The notes under the pieces: generated by a model
Databases searched by the model: none
What the model was told of the DNA's origin: nothing
The model's input: only the letters and a program-made list of their open reading frames with translations
Assembly (NCBI RefSeq): GCF_900105175.1
Contig: NZ_LT629771.1
Span: 372,001-436,000 of the forward strand
Length of the DNA stretch: 64,000 bases
From: Jiangella sp. DSM 45060
GTDB lineage: Bacteria; Actinomycetota; Actinomycetes; Jiangellales; Jiangellaceae
Reading direction: 5' to 3'
Translations under genes and position numbers: made by a program
In this document: in pieces, positions 40,317-47,865 of the stretch
Layout of the letters: each line of letters begins with the position of its first letter
Numbering within the stretch: the stretch's first letter is position 1

Positions 40317-41479
40317 ACGTCCTGATGCTCGTGCAGTCACCGGTGGCCGGCGACTCGCGGGTGCTCCGGGAGGCCGCCACGCTGACGGCCGAGGGGCACG
40401 CCGTGCACATCGTCGGCCGCGACGTCCCCGACGGCTTCGACCCCGGCGACGGCGTCACCGTCGAGTCGGTGACCCGGTCGCGCGGCATGCGCCCGCCCGG
40501 CACCCCGCGCGGCGCCGCCCTGGCGTCGTCGTCCGGGCCCAAGGCGGTGGTGCGCCGGGCCGGACGCTGGCTGCTGCTGCCCGAGCACCGCGAGCGCACC
40601 GAGCGGCGCTGGCGCGACGACGCCGCCCGGCTGCTGGCCGGCCGGTCGGCCCCCGACGTCGTGCACGCCCACGACTACAACACACTGGCGCTCGGCGCCG
40701 ACCTCGCCCGGCGGTGGTCCGCCCGGCTGGTCTACGACAGCCACGAGCTGTGGTTCGACCGCGGGCTGCCCGGCCGGCCCACGCCGCTGGCGCACTGGCG
40801 CGGACGGCGCAAGGAGACCGCGCTGGCCCGGCAGGCGCGGGTGGTCCTGACCGTCAGCGAGGGCATCGCCGCCCGGCTGCGCGGCCGCGGGCTGCCCGAC
40901 GTCCGTGTCGTCCGCAACACCTTCCCGCTGGCCGACCACGAGCCGCCGGAGCTGCCCGCCACACCCGCCGGATTCGCCTACGCCGGGCGCATCGGCCCCG
41001 GCCGCGACCTCGAGGCCGTCGTCGGCGCCGCCGCCCGGCTGCCGTCGCTGCGCACCGTCGTCGCCGGGCCGGCCGACCCCGGCTACCGCCTCGACACCAC
41101 CGGCGTCGAGGTGCTGCCGCCGATGTCGCTGCCCGCGGTCGACACCCTCTACCAGGAGGTGGGTGTGGCGGTGGTCACCCTCACCGACACCTGTCTGAAC
41201 CACCGGCTGGCGCTGCCGAACAAGTTGTTCCACGCCGTCCGGGCCGGTGTTCCCGTGGTGGCGGCGAACCTCCCGGAACTCCATTCCTTCGTGCTCCGTT
41301 ACGGTCTGGGCCGCCTCTACACGCCCGGCGACGCGTCGTCGCTGGCCACGGCCGTAGAGGCGGTTGCGTCCGATTACACTGGGTACGTCGAGGCGGTGCG
41401 CAAGGCACGGCTGGAACTGGCCTGGGAGCACGACTCCCGCGTACTCGCCGACGCGTACGCGAACCTGGGGACGGCGTGA
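40313..41479 (+). CDS. Family 4-like glycosyltransferase (388 aa)
   Basis: GT-B fold. N-terminal 'VLMLVQSPVAGDSRVLREAATLTAEGHAVHIVGRD', 'VVHAHDYNTLALGADLARRWSARLVYDSHELWF' and the C-terminal nucleotide-sugar region 'AYAGRIGPGRDLEAVVGAA', 'LALPNKLFHAVRAGVPVVAANLPELHSFV'. GTG 40313 overlaps the previous stop. The HAHD...YDSHE pattern recurs in the GT4 parts of the two large fusion proteins of this locus (47866, 59392), so these enzymes are paralogues. Sugar donor unknown. Confidence 0.9.
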   Translation: MNVLMLVQSPVAGDSRVLREAATLTAEGHAVHIVGRDVPDGFDPGDGVTVESVTRSRGMRPPGTPRGAALASSSGPKAVVRRAGRWLLLPEHRERTERRWRDDAARLLAGRSAPDVVHAHDYNTLALGADLARRWSARLVYDSHELWFDRGLPGRPTPLAHWRGRRKETALARQARVVLTVSEGIAARLRGRGLPDVRVVRNTFPLADHEPPELPATPAGFAYAGRIGPGRDLEAVVGAAARLPSLRTVVAGPADPGYRLDTTGVEVLPPMSLPAVDTLYQEVGVAVVTLTDTCLNHRLALPNKLFHAVRAGVPVVAANLPELHSFVLRYGLGRLYTPGDASSLATAVEAVASDYTGYVEAVRKARLELAWEHDSRVLADAYANLGTA

Positions 41480-41606
41480 GATGGCATACATCGTCGCGTG
41501 TGGCCCACGGGTGCGATATTTCGTCTGTGTGTCGTCTACCCTTGACCCGATCCGGTGCGGATCCACTCGGTCCAGCGCCTGGCCGCGGTAGAAAGGCAAG
41601 CCTTCG

Positions 41607-42470
41607 ATGAACGCCACTCGTACCGACGAGGATTTCACCTCGTCGGTGCACGTGTACGAGCCGCATCGAGCGGGGCTGCCCCGGCTCGGGCCGTACATCC
41701 GCACTCTGTGGCAGCGCAGGCAGTTCGCCGCGGAGATGTCGCGGTCGAACATCCGGGCCGCGAACACCAACACGTTCTTCGGCCAGATCTGGCTGGTGCT
41801 CAACCCGCTGCTGCTGGCCTGCGTCTACTACGTGCTGATCACCATCCTGCGCAGCGGCGACACCACCGACGCGGCCGAGCGGTTCGTCCACCTGTGCGCC
41901 GGGCTGTTCGCGTTCTACTACTTCTCCGGCTGCCTGCAGACCGGCGCGTCCAGCGTGGTGGGCGGCGGCAAGCTGCTGCTGAACATGTCGTTCCCGCGGC
42001 TGCTGCTGCCGTTGTCGGCGGTGCGCACGGCGTTCTTCCGGTTCCTGCCCACGCTCATCGTCTACTTCCCGATCCACGTCGCGTTCGGGCAGCCGCTGCG
42101 CTGGCAGATGCTGCTGGCGCCGGTGTTCCTGCTGCTGCTGACGATCTTCGGTGCGGGCGCGGCGATGATGTTCGCCACGCTGCAGGTGTACTTCCGCGAC
42201 ACCGCCAGCTTCCTGCCGTACTTCGTGCGCATGTGGCTGTACCTGTCGCCGGTCCTGTGGTTCGCCGAGGACGCCCCCGAACGGTTCGAGCGGTTCATGG
42301 TCTTCAACCCGCTGTACTCACTGCTGGGGGGCTGGACCGACCTGCTCGTCCGCGGGCAGATCCCGGACCTGTCGTTGTGGATCGCCGGTGTCGCCTGGGC
42401 GGCCGCCGCGGCCATCGTGGGGAGCCTGTTCTTCATGTCGAGGGAGCGCGAGTTTGTCGTCCGTCTCTGA
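41607..42470 (+). CDS. ABC-2 type polysaccharide export permease (287 aa)
   Basis: Six membrane segments; 'RRQFAAEMSRSNIRAANTNTFFGQIWLVLNPLLLACVYYVLI' is the N-terminal amphipathic/first helix signature of Wzm/TagG/RfbA permeases, and 'YFVRMWLYLSPVLWF' with 'NPLYSLLGGWTDLLVRG' closes the domain. It works with the ATPase downstream to export a lipid-linked polysaccharide across the membrane. The 127-bp gap before it contains TTGACC at 41545 but no convincing -10. Confidence 0.93.
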   Translation: MNATRTDEDFTSSVHVYEPHRAGLPRLGPYIRTLWQRRQFAAEMSRSNIRAANTNTFFGQIWLVLNPLLLACVYYVLITILRSGDTTDAAERFVHLCAGLFAFYYFSGCLQTGASSVVGGGKLLLNMSFPRLLLPLSAVRTAFFRFLPTLIVYFPIHVAFGQPLRWQMLLAPVFLLLLTIFGAGAAMMFATLQVYFRDTASFLPYFVRMWLYLSPVLWFAEDAPERFERFMVFNPLYSLLGGWTDLLVRGQIPDLSLWIAGVAWAAAAAIVGSLFFMSREREFVVRL

Positions 42471-42480
42471 GGTTGGCGCC

Positions 42481-43266
42481 GTGACCACCACATCGGCCGC
42501 GCCTGATGCCGTCGTCGTCGAGAATGTCTCGCTGACGTACCGCACCACGTTCGAACGCGTCCCGACGTTCAAGACGGCGATCGTGCGGTTCGGCCGCGGC
42601 GAACGCGCCGTCAAGGAGGTCGAGGCCGTCCAGGACGTCTCGTTCTCCGTGCCGCACGGCAACGCCATCGGCATCATCGGCGCCAACGGCGCCGGCAAGT
42701 CCACGCTGATGCGCATGATCGCCGGCATCCTGCCGCCGACGAAGGGCCGCATCCAGGTCAACGGCCGGGTCAGCACGCTGCTGTCGCTCGGCGTCGGCTT
42801 CAACGCGGCGCTCACCGGCCGCGAGAACGTCGTCCTGGGCGGGCTGGCCGCGGGCCTGAGCCGCAAGGAGATCCAGGAGCGCTACGAAGAGATCGCCGAC
42901 TTCGCCGAGATCGGCGAGTTCATCGACATGCCGATGCGCACCTACTCCTCCGGCATGTTCCAGCGGCTGGCGTTCTCCGTCGCCGTGCACATGGACCCCG
43001 ACATCCTGCTCATCGACGAGGCGCTGTCGGCCGGCGACGCCAAGTTCAAGCAGAAGGCCGCGGCGAAGATGAAGGACCTGGTGACGCACGCGCGCACCAT
43101 GTTCCTCGTCAGCCACGCCCTCAGCAGCGTCCGCGACCTCTGCAACGACGCCGTGTGGCTGCACAAGGGCAAGCTGATGATGCGCGGCACCCCCAACGAG
43201 GTCATCGAGGCCTACAACACCTTCCTCAAGGTCGGCGAGGACGCCTTCAGCCTCGAGGACCTCTGA
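42481..43266 (+). CDS. ABC polysaccharide export ATPase, TagH/Wzt-type (261 aa)
   Basis: Walker A GANGAGKST, signature YSSGMFQRLAFS (degenerate LSGGQ, usual in TagH/Wzt), Walker B ILLIDEALSAGD and H-loop LVSHAL. The N-terminal 'RTTFERVPTFKTAIVRFGRGERAVKEVEAVQDVSFSV' insertion is typical of O-antigen/teichoic acid exporters. There is no C-terminal carbohydrate-binding domain, so it is not length-sensing like Wzt of E. coli O9a. GTG 42481 is the preferred start; it follows the permease by 10 bp. Confidence 0.93.
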   Translation: MTTTSAAPDAVVVENVSLTYRTTFERVPTFKTAIVRFGRGERAVKEVEAVQDVSFSVPHGNAIGIIGANGAGKSTLMRMIAGILPPTKGRIQVNGRVSTLLSLGVGFNAALTGRENVVLGGLAAGLSRKEIQERYEEIADFAEIGEFIDMPMRTYSSGMFQRLAFSVAVHMDPDILLIDEALSAGDAKFKQKAAAKMKDLVTHARTMFLVSHALSSVRDLCNDAVWLHKGKLMMRGTPNEVIEAYNTFLKVGEDAFSLEDL

Positions 43267-43269
43267 GTC

Positions 43270-44370
43270 GTGGCCGCACCACGTGTCGACGTCGCCATCG
43301 TGTCCGCCGGGCACGACGTCGCCGACGCGCGGCTGCACAAGATCACCGCGGCGCTGCGACGGGCCGGCCTGAGCGTCGAGCTGGCCGGGCTCGGTGACGC
43401 CGACGGCGGGCCGGCCGGTGTCCGCGTCCGCACCGAACAGCGCGGCGGCATGGCCCGGCGCGCGGTGCGTGCGGCCATGCTGCCGTGGCGCTCTCGTGCC
43501 CGCGTGCTGATGACCGTCGACCCCGACGTCGTCCCGATGGCCCGTGCCGCCGCGTCGATGCGCCGCTGCAAGGTCGTCGTCGACATCCACGAGGACTACG
43601 CCCGGCTGCTGTCCGACCGGTCCTGGGCGCGCGGCCTCATCGGCTTCGGCGCGCGCATGATCGTGCACGCCAGCACCCGCCTGGCCGCCGGCGCCGACGT
43701 CACCGTCGTGGCCGACGACCACATCCCGCCGCACCAGGCCCGCCGCCGCCTCGTCGTCGAGAACCTGCCCGACCTCCAGCTGCTCTCGCCCGGCCCGCCC
43801 GACGACCGTCCGCGCGCGGTCTACATCGGTGACCTCCGCGCCAGCCGTGGCCTGTTCGACATGGTCGACGCCGTCGCGGGAGCGCCCGCCTGGACGCTCG
43901 ACCTCATCGGCCCGGTGGCCGCCGCCGACCGCGACCAGCTGGCCGCCCGGCTCGCCCACCCCGACGTCGCCGGCCGGGTCGTCCTGCACGGCCGGCAGCC
44001 ACCGGAGCTGGCCTGGCAGATCGCCCGCGGCGCCTGGGCCGGCCTGGTGTTCCTGCGCGAGACGCCGGCGTTCCGGCAGGCGATGCCGACCAAGCTGTAC
44101 GAGTACCTCGCCAGCGGCCTGCCCGTGCTGTCGACGCCGCTGCCGCGGCAGACCTCGGTCATCCGCGAGTCCGGCGGCGGCGTCCTCATCTCCGGCCCCG
44201 CCGAAGCCGCCGACGTCCTGCGCCGCTGGAGCGACCATCCCGAGGAGCTGGACGACTACCGCGCGGCGGCGGCGGAGTGGACGGAGCGCAAGCTCAGCGA
44301 GCGCACCCCCTACGACCTCCTCGCCGAGACCGTGGCCGAGCTGCTCGGTCAACGGTCTGCCGTCGCCTGA
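43270..44370 (+). CDS. Family 4-like glycosyltransferase (366 aa)
   Basis: GT-B layout with 'RVDVAIVSAGHDVADARLHKITAALRRAGLSVELAGLG', 'CKVVVDIHEDYARLL', 'RAVYIGDLRASRGLFDMVDAV' and the donor-binding 'QAMPTKLYEYLASGLPVLSTPLPRQ'. GTG 43270 is 3 bp after the exporter ATPase stop, so it belongs to the exporter operon and probably adds a sugar to the exported polymer. No membrane helix. Confidence 0.88.
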   Translation: MAAPRVDVAIVSAGHDVADARLHKITAALRRAGLSVELAGLGDADGGPAGVRVRTEQRGGMARRAVRAAMLPWRSRARVLMTVDPDVVPMARAAASMRRCKVVVDIHEDYARLLSDRSWARGLIGFGARMIVHASTRLAAGADVTVVADDHIPPHQARRRLVVENLPDLQLLSPGPPDDRPRAVYIGDLRASRGLFDMVDAVAGAPAWTLDLIGPVAAADRDQLAARLAHPDVAGRVVLHGRQPPELAWQIARGAWAGLVFLRETPAFRQAMPTKLYEYLASGLPVLSTPLPRQTSVIRESGGGVLISGPAEAADVLRRWSDHPEELDDYRAAAAEWTERKLSERTPYDLLAETVAELLGQRSAVA

Positions 44371-44493
44371 CCCCTCGCCATTCGCCGCAGCGGAACGGCA
44401 GGCGGCGAACGGCGGACGGTGCGGGCTGTGCCCGGTCTTCCCCCGTCCCCCTGATAGGTGCCCGTTCTTGGGCCGGGGTGCCGCGGGTCAAGC

Positions 44494-44517
44494 GGTGCTT
44501 CGCTCGCGCGAAGCGCC
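44494..44517. terminator. Hairpin between convergent genes
   Basis: GGTGCTTCGC-TCGC-GCGAAGCGCC forms a 10-bp stem (one G-U) with a 4-base loop midway in the 259-bp gap (44371-44629) between convergent genes; it may serve both strands. I see no gene in the rest of the gap. Confidence 0.55.
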
Positions 44518-44629
44518 GAACAGGGCTCCGCTTGAGGCGTGGTGCCGCGGCTAGGAGAATGGGCGCCAGGGGGACGGCCAACGGCGGCAAAGCCCGAACT
44601 GAGCACAACGGCCAACGAGCAGGCCGGGG

Positions 44630-45160
44630 TCAGCGAGCGGCGAGCTCGCGGCCGGCCGCCGCGGCGCCGTTGATGACCTGCGGCGCGGACGGACGGCGGG
44701 CCAGGTGCCAGCCGGCGCGGAGGGCGCGGCTGTCGAGCACCACGACGAGGTCGGCGCCGGTGGCGGCGGCCAGCGCCTCGGGCCGCGAGCGCAACCGGGA
44801 CCAGTACCGCGCCGCCAGCCGGCCGGCCTTGAACTGGCGCACCAGCTTGCGCAGCCGCGAGACCGGCCGGGCCGGAGCGGGCGCCGCCGGGGGAGCCGCG
44901 GGAGCCGCGGGAGCCGGGGCCGGAGCCGCCGGGGCGGGAACAGCCGGCGCGGGAACAGCCGGCGCGGGAGCAGCGGGCGCAGGGGAGGCCGCGGCCGACC
45001 CGCTCAGCACGATGACGTTCGGCACGACGTCGGCGACGGGGTCGAGGGGCGGCTGCCAGGAGATCAGCGTCAGCTCGAGGTCGTCGCGGCCGAGGTCCTT
45101 GGCGACGGTGGCCAGCTGGGCGCGGCCGAGCTTCCCGGTGCCGAGCAGGGTGACCTTCAC
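44630..45160 (-). CDS. Hypothetical protein with Pro-Ala linker (176 aa)
   Basis: GTG 45160 overlaps the stop of the upstream glycosyltransferase (GTGA). N-terminal ~52 residues 'VKVTLLGTGKLGRAQLATVAKDLGRDDLELTLISW' resemble a small Rossmann-like strand-helix pair. A ~45-residue linker of repeated (A)PA units follows (encoded by GC-rich tandem repeats, ~44880-44990), then a basic helical segment 'VSRLRKLVRQFKAGRLAARYWSRLRSRP' and 'GADLVVVLDSRALRAGWHLARR'. I do not recognise it. The linker repeats make its length likely to vary between strains. It may assist the coupled glycosyltransferase. Confidence 0.65.
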   Translation of the reverse strand: MKVTLLGTGKLGRAQLATVAKDLGRDDLELTLISWQPPLDPVADVVPNVIVLSGSAAASPAPAAPAPAVPAPAVPAPAAPAPAPAAPAAPPAAPAPARPVSRLRKLVRQFKAGRLAARYWSRLRSRPEALAAATGADLVVVLDSRALRAGWHLARRPSAPQVINGAAAAGRELAAR

Positions 45161-46527
45161 GACGCGGCCTCCACGGCGACCGGGGCGCCGCGCAGGGCCT
45201 CGATGCGCGGGTCGAGTTGGAGATCGCGGCGGTAGCCGGCCCCGAAGGCGCGGGCCTGGGCGCGCTGCTCCTGCGTCGCCGAGCGGGCGGCCTCGGCGGC
45301 CGCGGCCAACGCGGCGGCGACGGTCTCGGGGCGCAGGTCGGCGACCGGGAACCAGAGCGGGTGGCCGCGCAGCACGTCGGTGGCGGCGTTGCCGGGCTCG
45401 TGGACGGAGACGACGGGCAGGCCGGTGGCGAGGTACTCGAACACCTTGCCGCTGGTGACGTAGCGGCCGGCGCCGAGGATCAGCAGCAGCACGTCGAACC
45501 CCGCGTAGGTGGCGGCGATGTCGGCCTTGCCGACCGGGCCGCGGTAGCTGACGCCGTCGGCGGAGGCGGAGTCGATGACGGCGAGCAGGTCGGGCCGCGG
45601 CTGGCCGTAGAAGCCGAGGTAGCCATGGATGCGGGCCTCGGCGCCGGCCAGCGACGGCGACGTGGCGCGGCCGTGCTGCCAGCCGCGGACGAACTCGGCG
45701 AGGGGCACCTTCGGGGTGACGGTGCCGACGTAGCCGAAGACGACGGGACGGTCGCCGACGGGCGGCCGCTCGCCCGTGGGCGCCGGCGCCAGCTCGGCGT
45801 CGAAGCCGTTGGCCACCGTACGCATGCGGTCGGCGTGCGCGGGGTAGAGCCGCCGGTGCCAGTCGCGGATGGGGTCGTTGACGAACCACACCTCGCGGGC
45901 GCCGGCCACCAGCCGCCGCTCCCAGCGGGCCGCCCGGCTGCGGGGGGAGTGCAGCCGCTCGCCGCTGAACACGTCCAGCAGCCAGGCGTCGCGGTAGTCC
46001 ATGACGTACGGGACGCCGTGGCGCCGGTGCAGCCGCCAGGCGGCGGTGAACGCGACGTGCGGGTTGGCGGTGGCGAGGACGAGGTCGACGGGGTCGCCGG
46101 CGTGGATGCGCTCGGCGGCGGCCTCGATGACGCGCCGCCACGGGCCGTAGCCGACCTCGGGGAACGCGACGGTGTCGCGGCGGGCGCGCCACTTCGCCCA
46201 GGCGCGCGGGAACCGGGCCCGGAACCGCGACCAGCGGCGGAGGTCGGGCTCGTGGACGGGCCACGCGAACGGGACCCGGACGACCTCGACGGCGGGGTCG
46301 ATGCGTGCCTCGAGAGTGGGATCGGTGCCGGTGAACCGGACGAACGTGTCGCGCTCGACCGTCAGCACCGTGACGCGCCAGCCCAGCCGGGCGAACCGGT
46401 TGGCGGTGGCGAGGCCGCGGTAGACGCCGCCGCCCCGGCAGGGAGGGAAGCCCCAGGCCACGTAGAGCAGGTGCGGCCGGCGGTCGTGGGGCGCGCCGGA
46501 GCGCCCCGAGCTGGCGTGCGTCATCAT
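45157..46527 (-). CDS. Family 4 glycosyltransferase (456 aa)
   Basis: 'HLLYVAWGFPPCRGGGVYRGLATANRFARLGWRVTVLT' is the WcaI/WbuB-type N-terminus; 'VDLVLATANPHVAFTAAWRLHRRHGVPYVMDYRDAW' and 'PVVFGYVGTVTPKVPLAEFVRGW', 'SGKVFEYLATGLPVVSVHEPGNAA' complete a GT-B enzyme. Full length for the family. It forms a two-gene minus-strand operon with the Pro-Ala protein and is divergent from the next gene (33-bp gap), an island of opposite polarity within the locus. Confidence 0.9.
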   Translation of the reverse strand: MMTHASSGRSGAPHDRRPHLLYVAWGFPPCRGGGVYRGLATANRFARLGWRVTVLTVERDTFVRFTGTDPTLEARIDPAVEVVRVPFAWPVHEPDLRRWSRFRARFPRAWAKWRARRDTVAFPEVGYGPWRRVIEAAAERIHAGDPVDLVLATANPHVAFTAAWRLHRRHGVPYVMDYRDAWLLDVFSGERLHSPRSRAARWERRLVAGAREVWFVNDPIRDWHRRLYPAHADRMRTVANGFDAELAPAPTGERPPVGDRPVVFGYVGTVTPKVPLAEFVRGWQHGRATSPSLAGAEARIHGYLGFYGQPRPDLLAVIDSASADGVSYRGPVGKADIAATYAGFDVLLLILGAGRYVTSGKVFEYLATGLPVVSVHEPGNAATDVLRGHPLWFPVADLRPETVAAALAAAAEAARSATQEQRAQARAFGAGYRRDLQLDPRIEALRGAPVAVEAAS

Positions 46528-46560
46528 GTCACGGACAGGCTACGACACCCGGAGGGCTCC

Positions 46561-47748
46561 ATGGCACTGCGCACGGCGGCGAAACGCTGGCTGCCCGGCG
46601 CCGTCGTCGACGGTCTTGCCGGGGCCCGGCGGCGGGTCTCGTGGCTGCGCCGCCCACTGCCGCCGCAAGAGCCGTTCCCGCAGGTCCGCGCGGCCGCCGC
46701 GCGGCTGCTGGTGGGCCCGACGAACTCCGCCGGGCAGGGCTGGGCGTGGGCCCGCGCCGCCGAACGGGCGAGCGGCGACGTCGCGGCGGCCTGCTTCGCC
46801 ATCCGGCGCAACAACTACGGGTTCGCCGACGACTACGGCGTCGCGGTGCCGGTCTACGCGCACCCGGCGTGGCAGCGGGCGCACGAGCAGTACGTCCTCA
46901 GCACCTTCACGCACGCCGTCGTCGAGTCCATGCGGCCGCTGTTCGGCGCCCGGCACGCCCGCGACGCCAGTGGCGACGTCGCCGTGCTGACGCGGGCCGG
47001 CCTGCGGGTCGCGCTGGCCTTCCACGGGTCCGACATCCGGCTGCCCAGCCGGCACGCCGAGCGCGAGCCGTGGTCGCCGTTCCGGGTCCGCGACGACCTC
47101 ACCGCGCGGCTCGAGGAGCAGGCTCACCGGCACGCCGCGTTCGCGACGGAGTTCGCGGCCGGCGGCGGCGCGGTGCTGGTGTCCACCCCGGACCTCTTCG
47201 ACGACCTGCCGGAGGCCACCTGGCTGCCGGTCGTCGTCGACCCCGATCGCTGGCAGGCGCCGCCGTCGCCGGGCCGCCGCCGTCCCGTGGTCGTGCACGC
47301 GCCGTCGAACTCGCGGCTCAAGGGCACCGAGGCCGTCGAGGCGGCCATGGACGCGCTCAGCGCGAAGGGCGTCGTCGAGTACCGCCGGCTCGAGGGCATC
47401 CCGAACGACCGCATGCCGGCCGCACTGGCCGAGGCCGACATCGTCGTCGACCAGCTGACCATGGGCTTGTACGGGGTCGGCGCCTGCGAGGCGATGGCGG
47501 CCGGGCGCGCCGTCGTCTCATACGTCGGGACGGCTGTCCGCGAGCGGGTCCGCGACCGCACCGGGCTCGACGTCCCGATCGCCGAGGCGACCCCCGACGA
47601 CCTCGCCGACGTCGTCGCCGCGCTGGCCGCCGACCCGGACGCCGCGGGGGAGCTCGCGGCGCGCGGTCCCGGCTTCGTCCGCGCGGTGCACGACGGCACG
47701 GTGTCCGGGACCGTGCTCGACGATTGGCTTCGGCAGACGACCCGATGA
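46561..47748 (+). CDS. Glycosyltransferase-like protein, stand-alone 'GPxNxAGQG' module (395 aa)
   Basis: N-terminal 'RLLVGPTNSAGQGWAWARAAER', then 'VALAFHGSDIRLPSRHAE', 'VLVSTPDLFDDLPEATWLPVVVDPDRW', 'VVVHAPSNSRLKGTEAVEAAMDAL' and 'DIVVDQLTMGLYGVGACEAMAAGRAVVSYVG'. The last part is GT-B-like (donor domain), so it is probably a glycosyltransferase of an unassigned or GT4-related group. The same module is the N-terminal half of the 47866 protein and the C-terminal half of the 59392 protein. ATG 46561 with GGAGGG upstream. Cytoplasmic; no signal peptide. Confidence 0.8.
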   Translation: MALRTAAKRWLPGAVVDGLAGARRRVSWLRRPLPPQEPFPQVRAAAARLLVGPTNSAGQGWAWARAAERASGDVAAACFAIRRNNYGFADDYGVAVPVYAHPAWQRAHEQYVLSTFTHAVVESMRPLFGARHARDASGDVAVLTRAGLRVALAFHGSDIRLPSRHAEREPWSPFRVRDDLTARLEEQAHRHAAFATEFAAGGGAVLVSTPDLFDDLPEATWLPVVVDPDRWQAPPSPGRRRPVVVHAPSNSRLKGTEAVEAAMDALSAKGVVEYRRLEGIPNDRMPAALAEADIVVDQLTMGLYGVGACEAMAAGRAVVSYVGTAVRERVRDRTGLDVPIAEATPDDLADVVAALAADPDAAGELAARGPGFVRAVHDGTVSGTVLDDWLRQTTR

Positions 47749-47786
47749 TCTGATGGGAACCGGCGGAGCGTCTCTGCGAGACTGGG

Positions 47787-47832
47787 TATATTCGCCGATC
47801 GGCCGGCAAACAGCCCCGGGAGCTCCCGGGGC
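47787..47832 (+). promoter_or_regulatory. -10-like TATATT and 20-bp perfect palindrome
   Basis: TATATT (47787-47792) is the most AT-rich hexamer nearby. Its predicted transcript would begin near 47799 and carry the perfect self-complementary GCCCCGGGAG-CTCCCGGGGC (47813-47832) in its 5' leader, 33 bases before the preferred GTG. This could be a protein-binding site or RNA hairpin controlling the fusion glycosyltransferase operon. Confidence 0.5.
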
Positions 47833-47865
47833 CGATATCTCGTGAAGGGCGTGGAGGGCAACACG

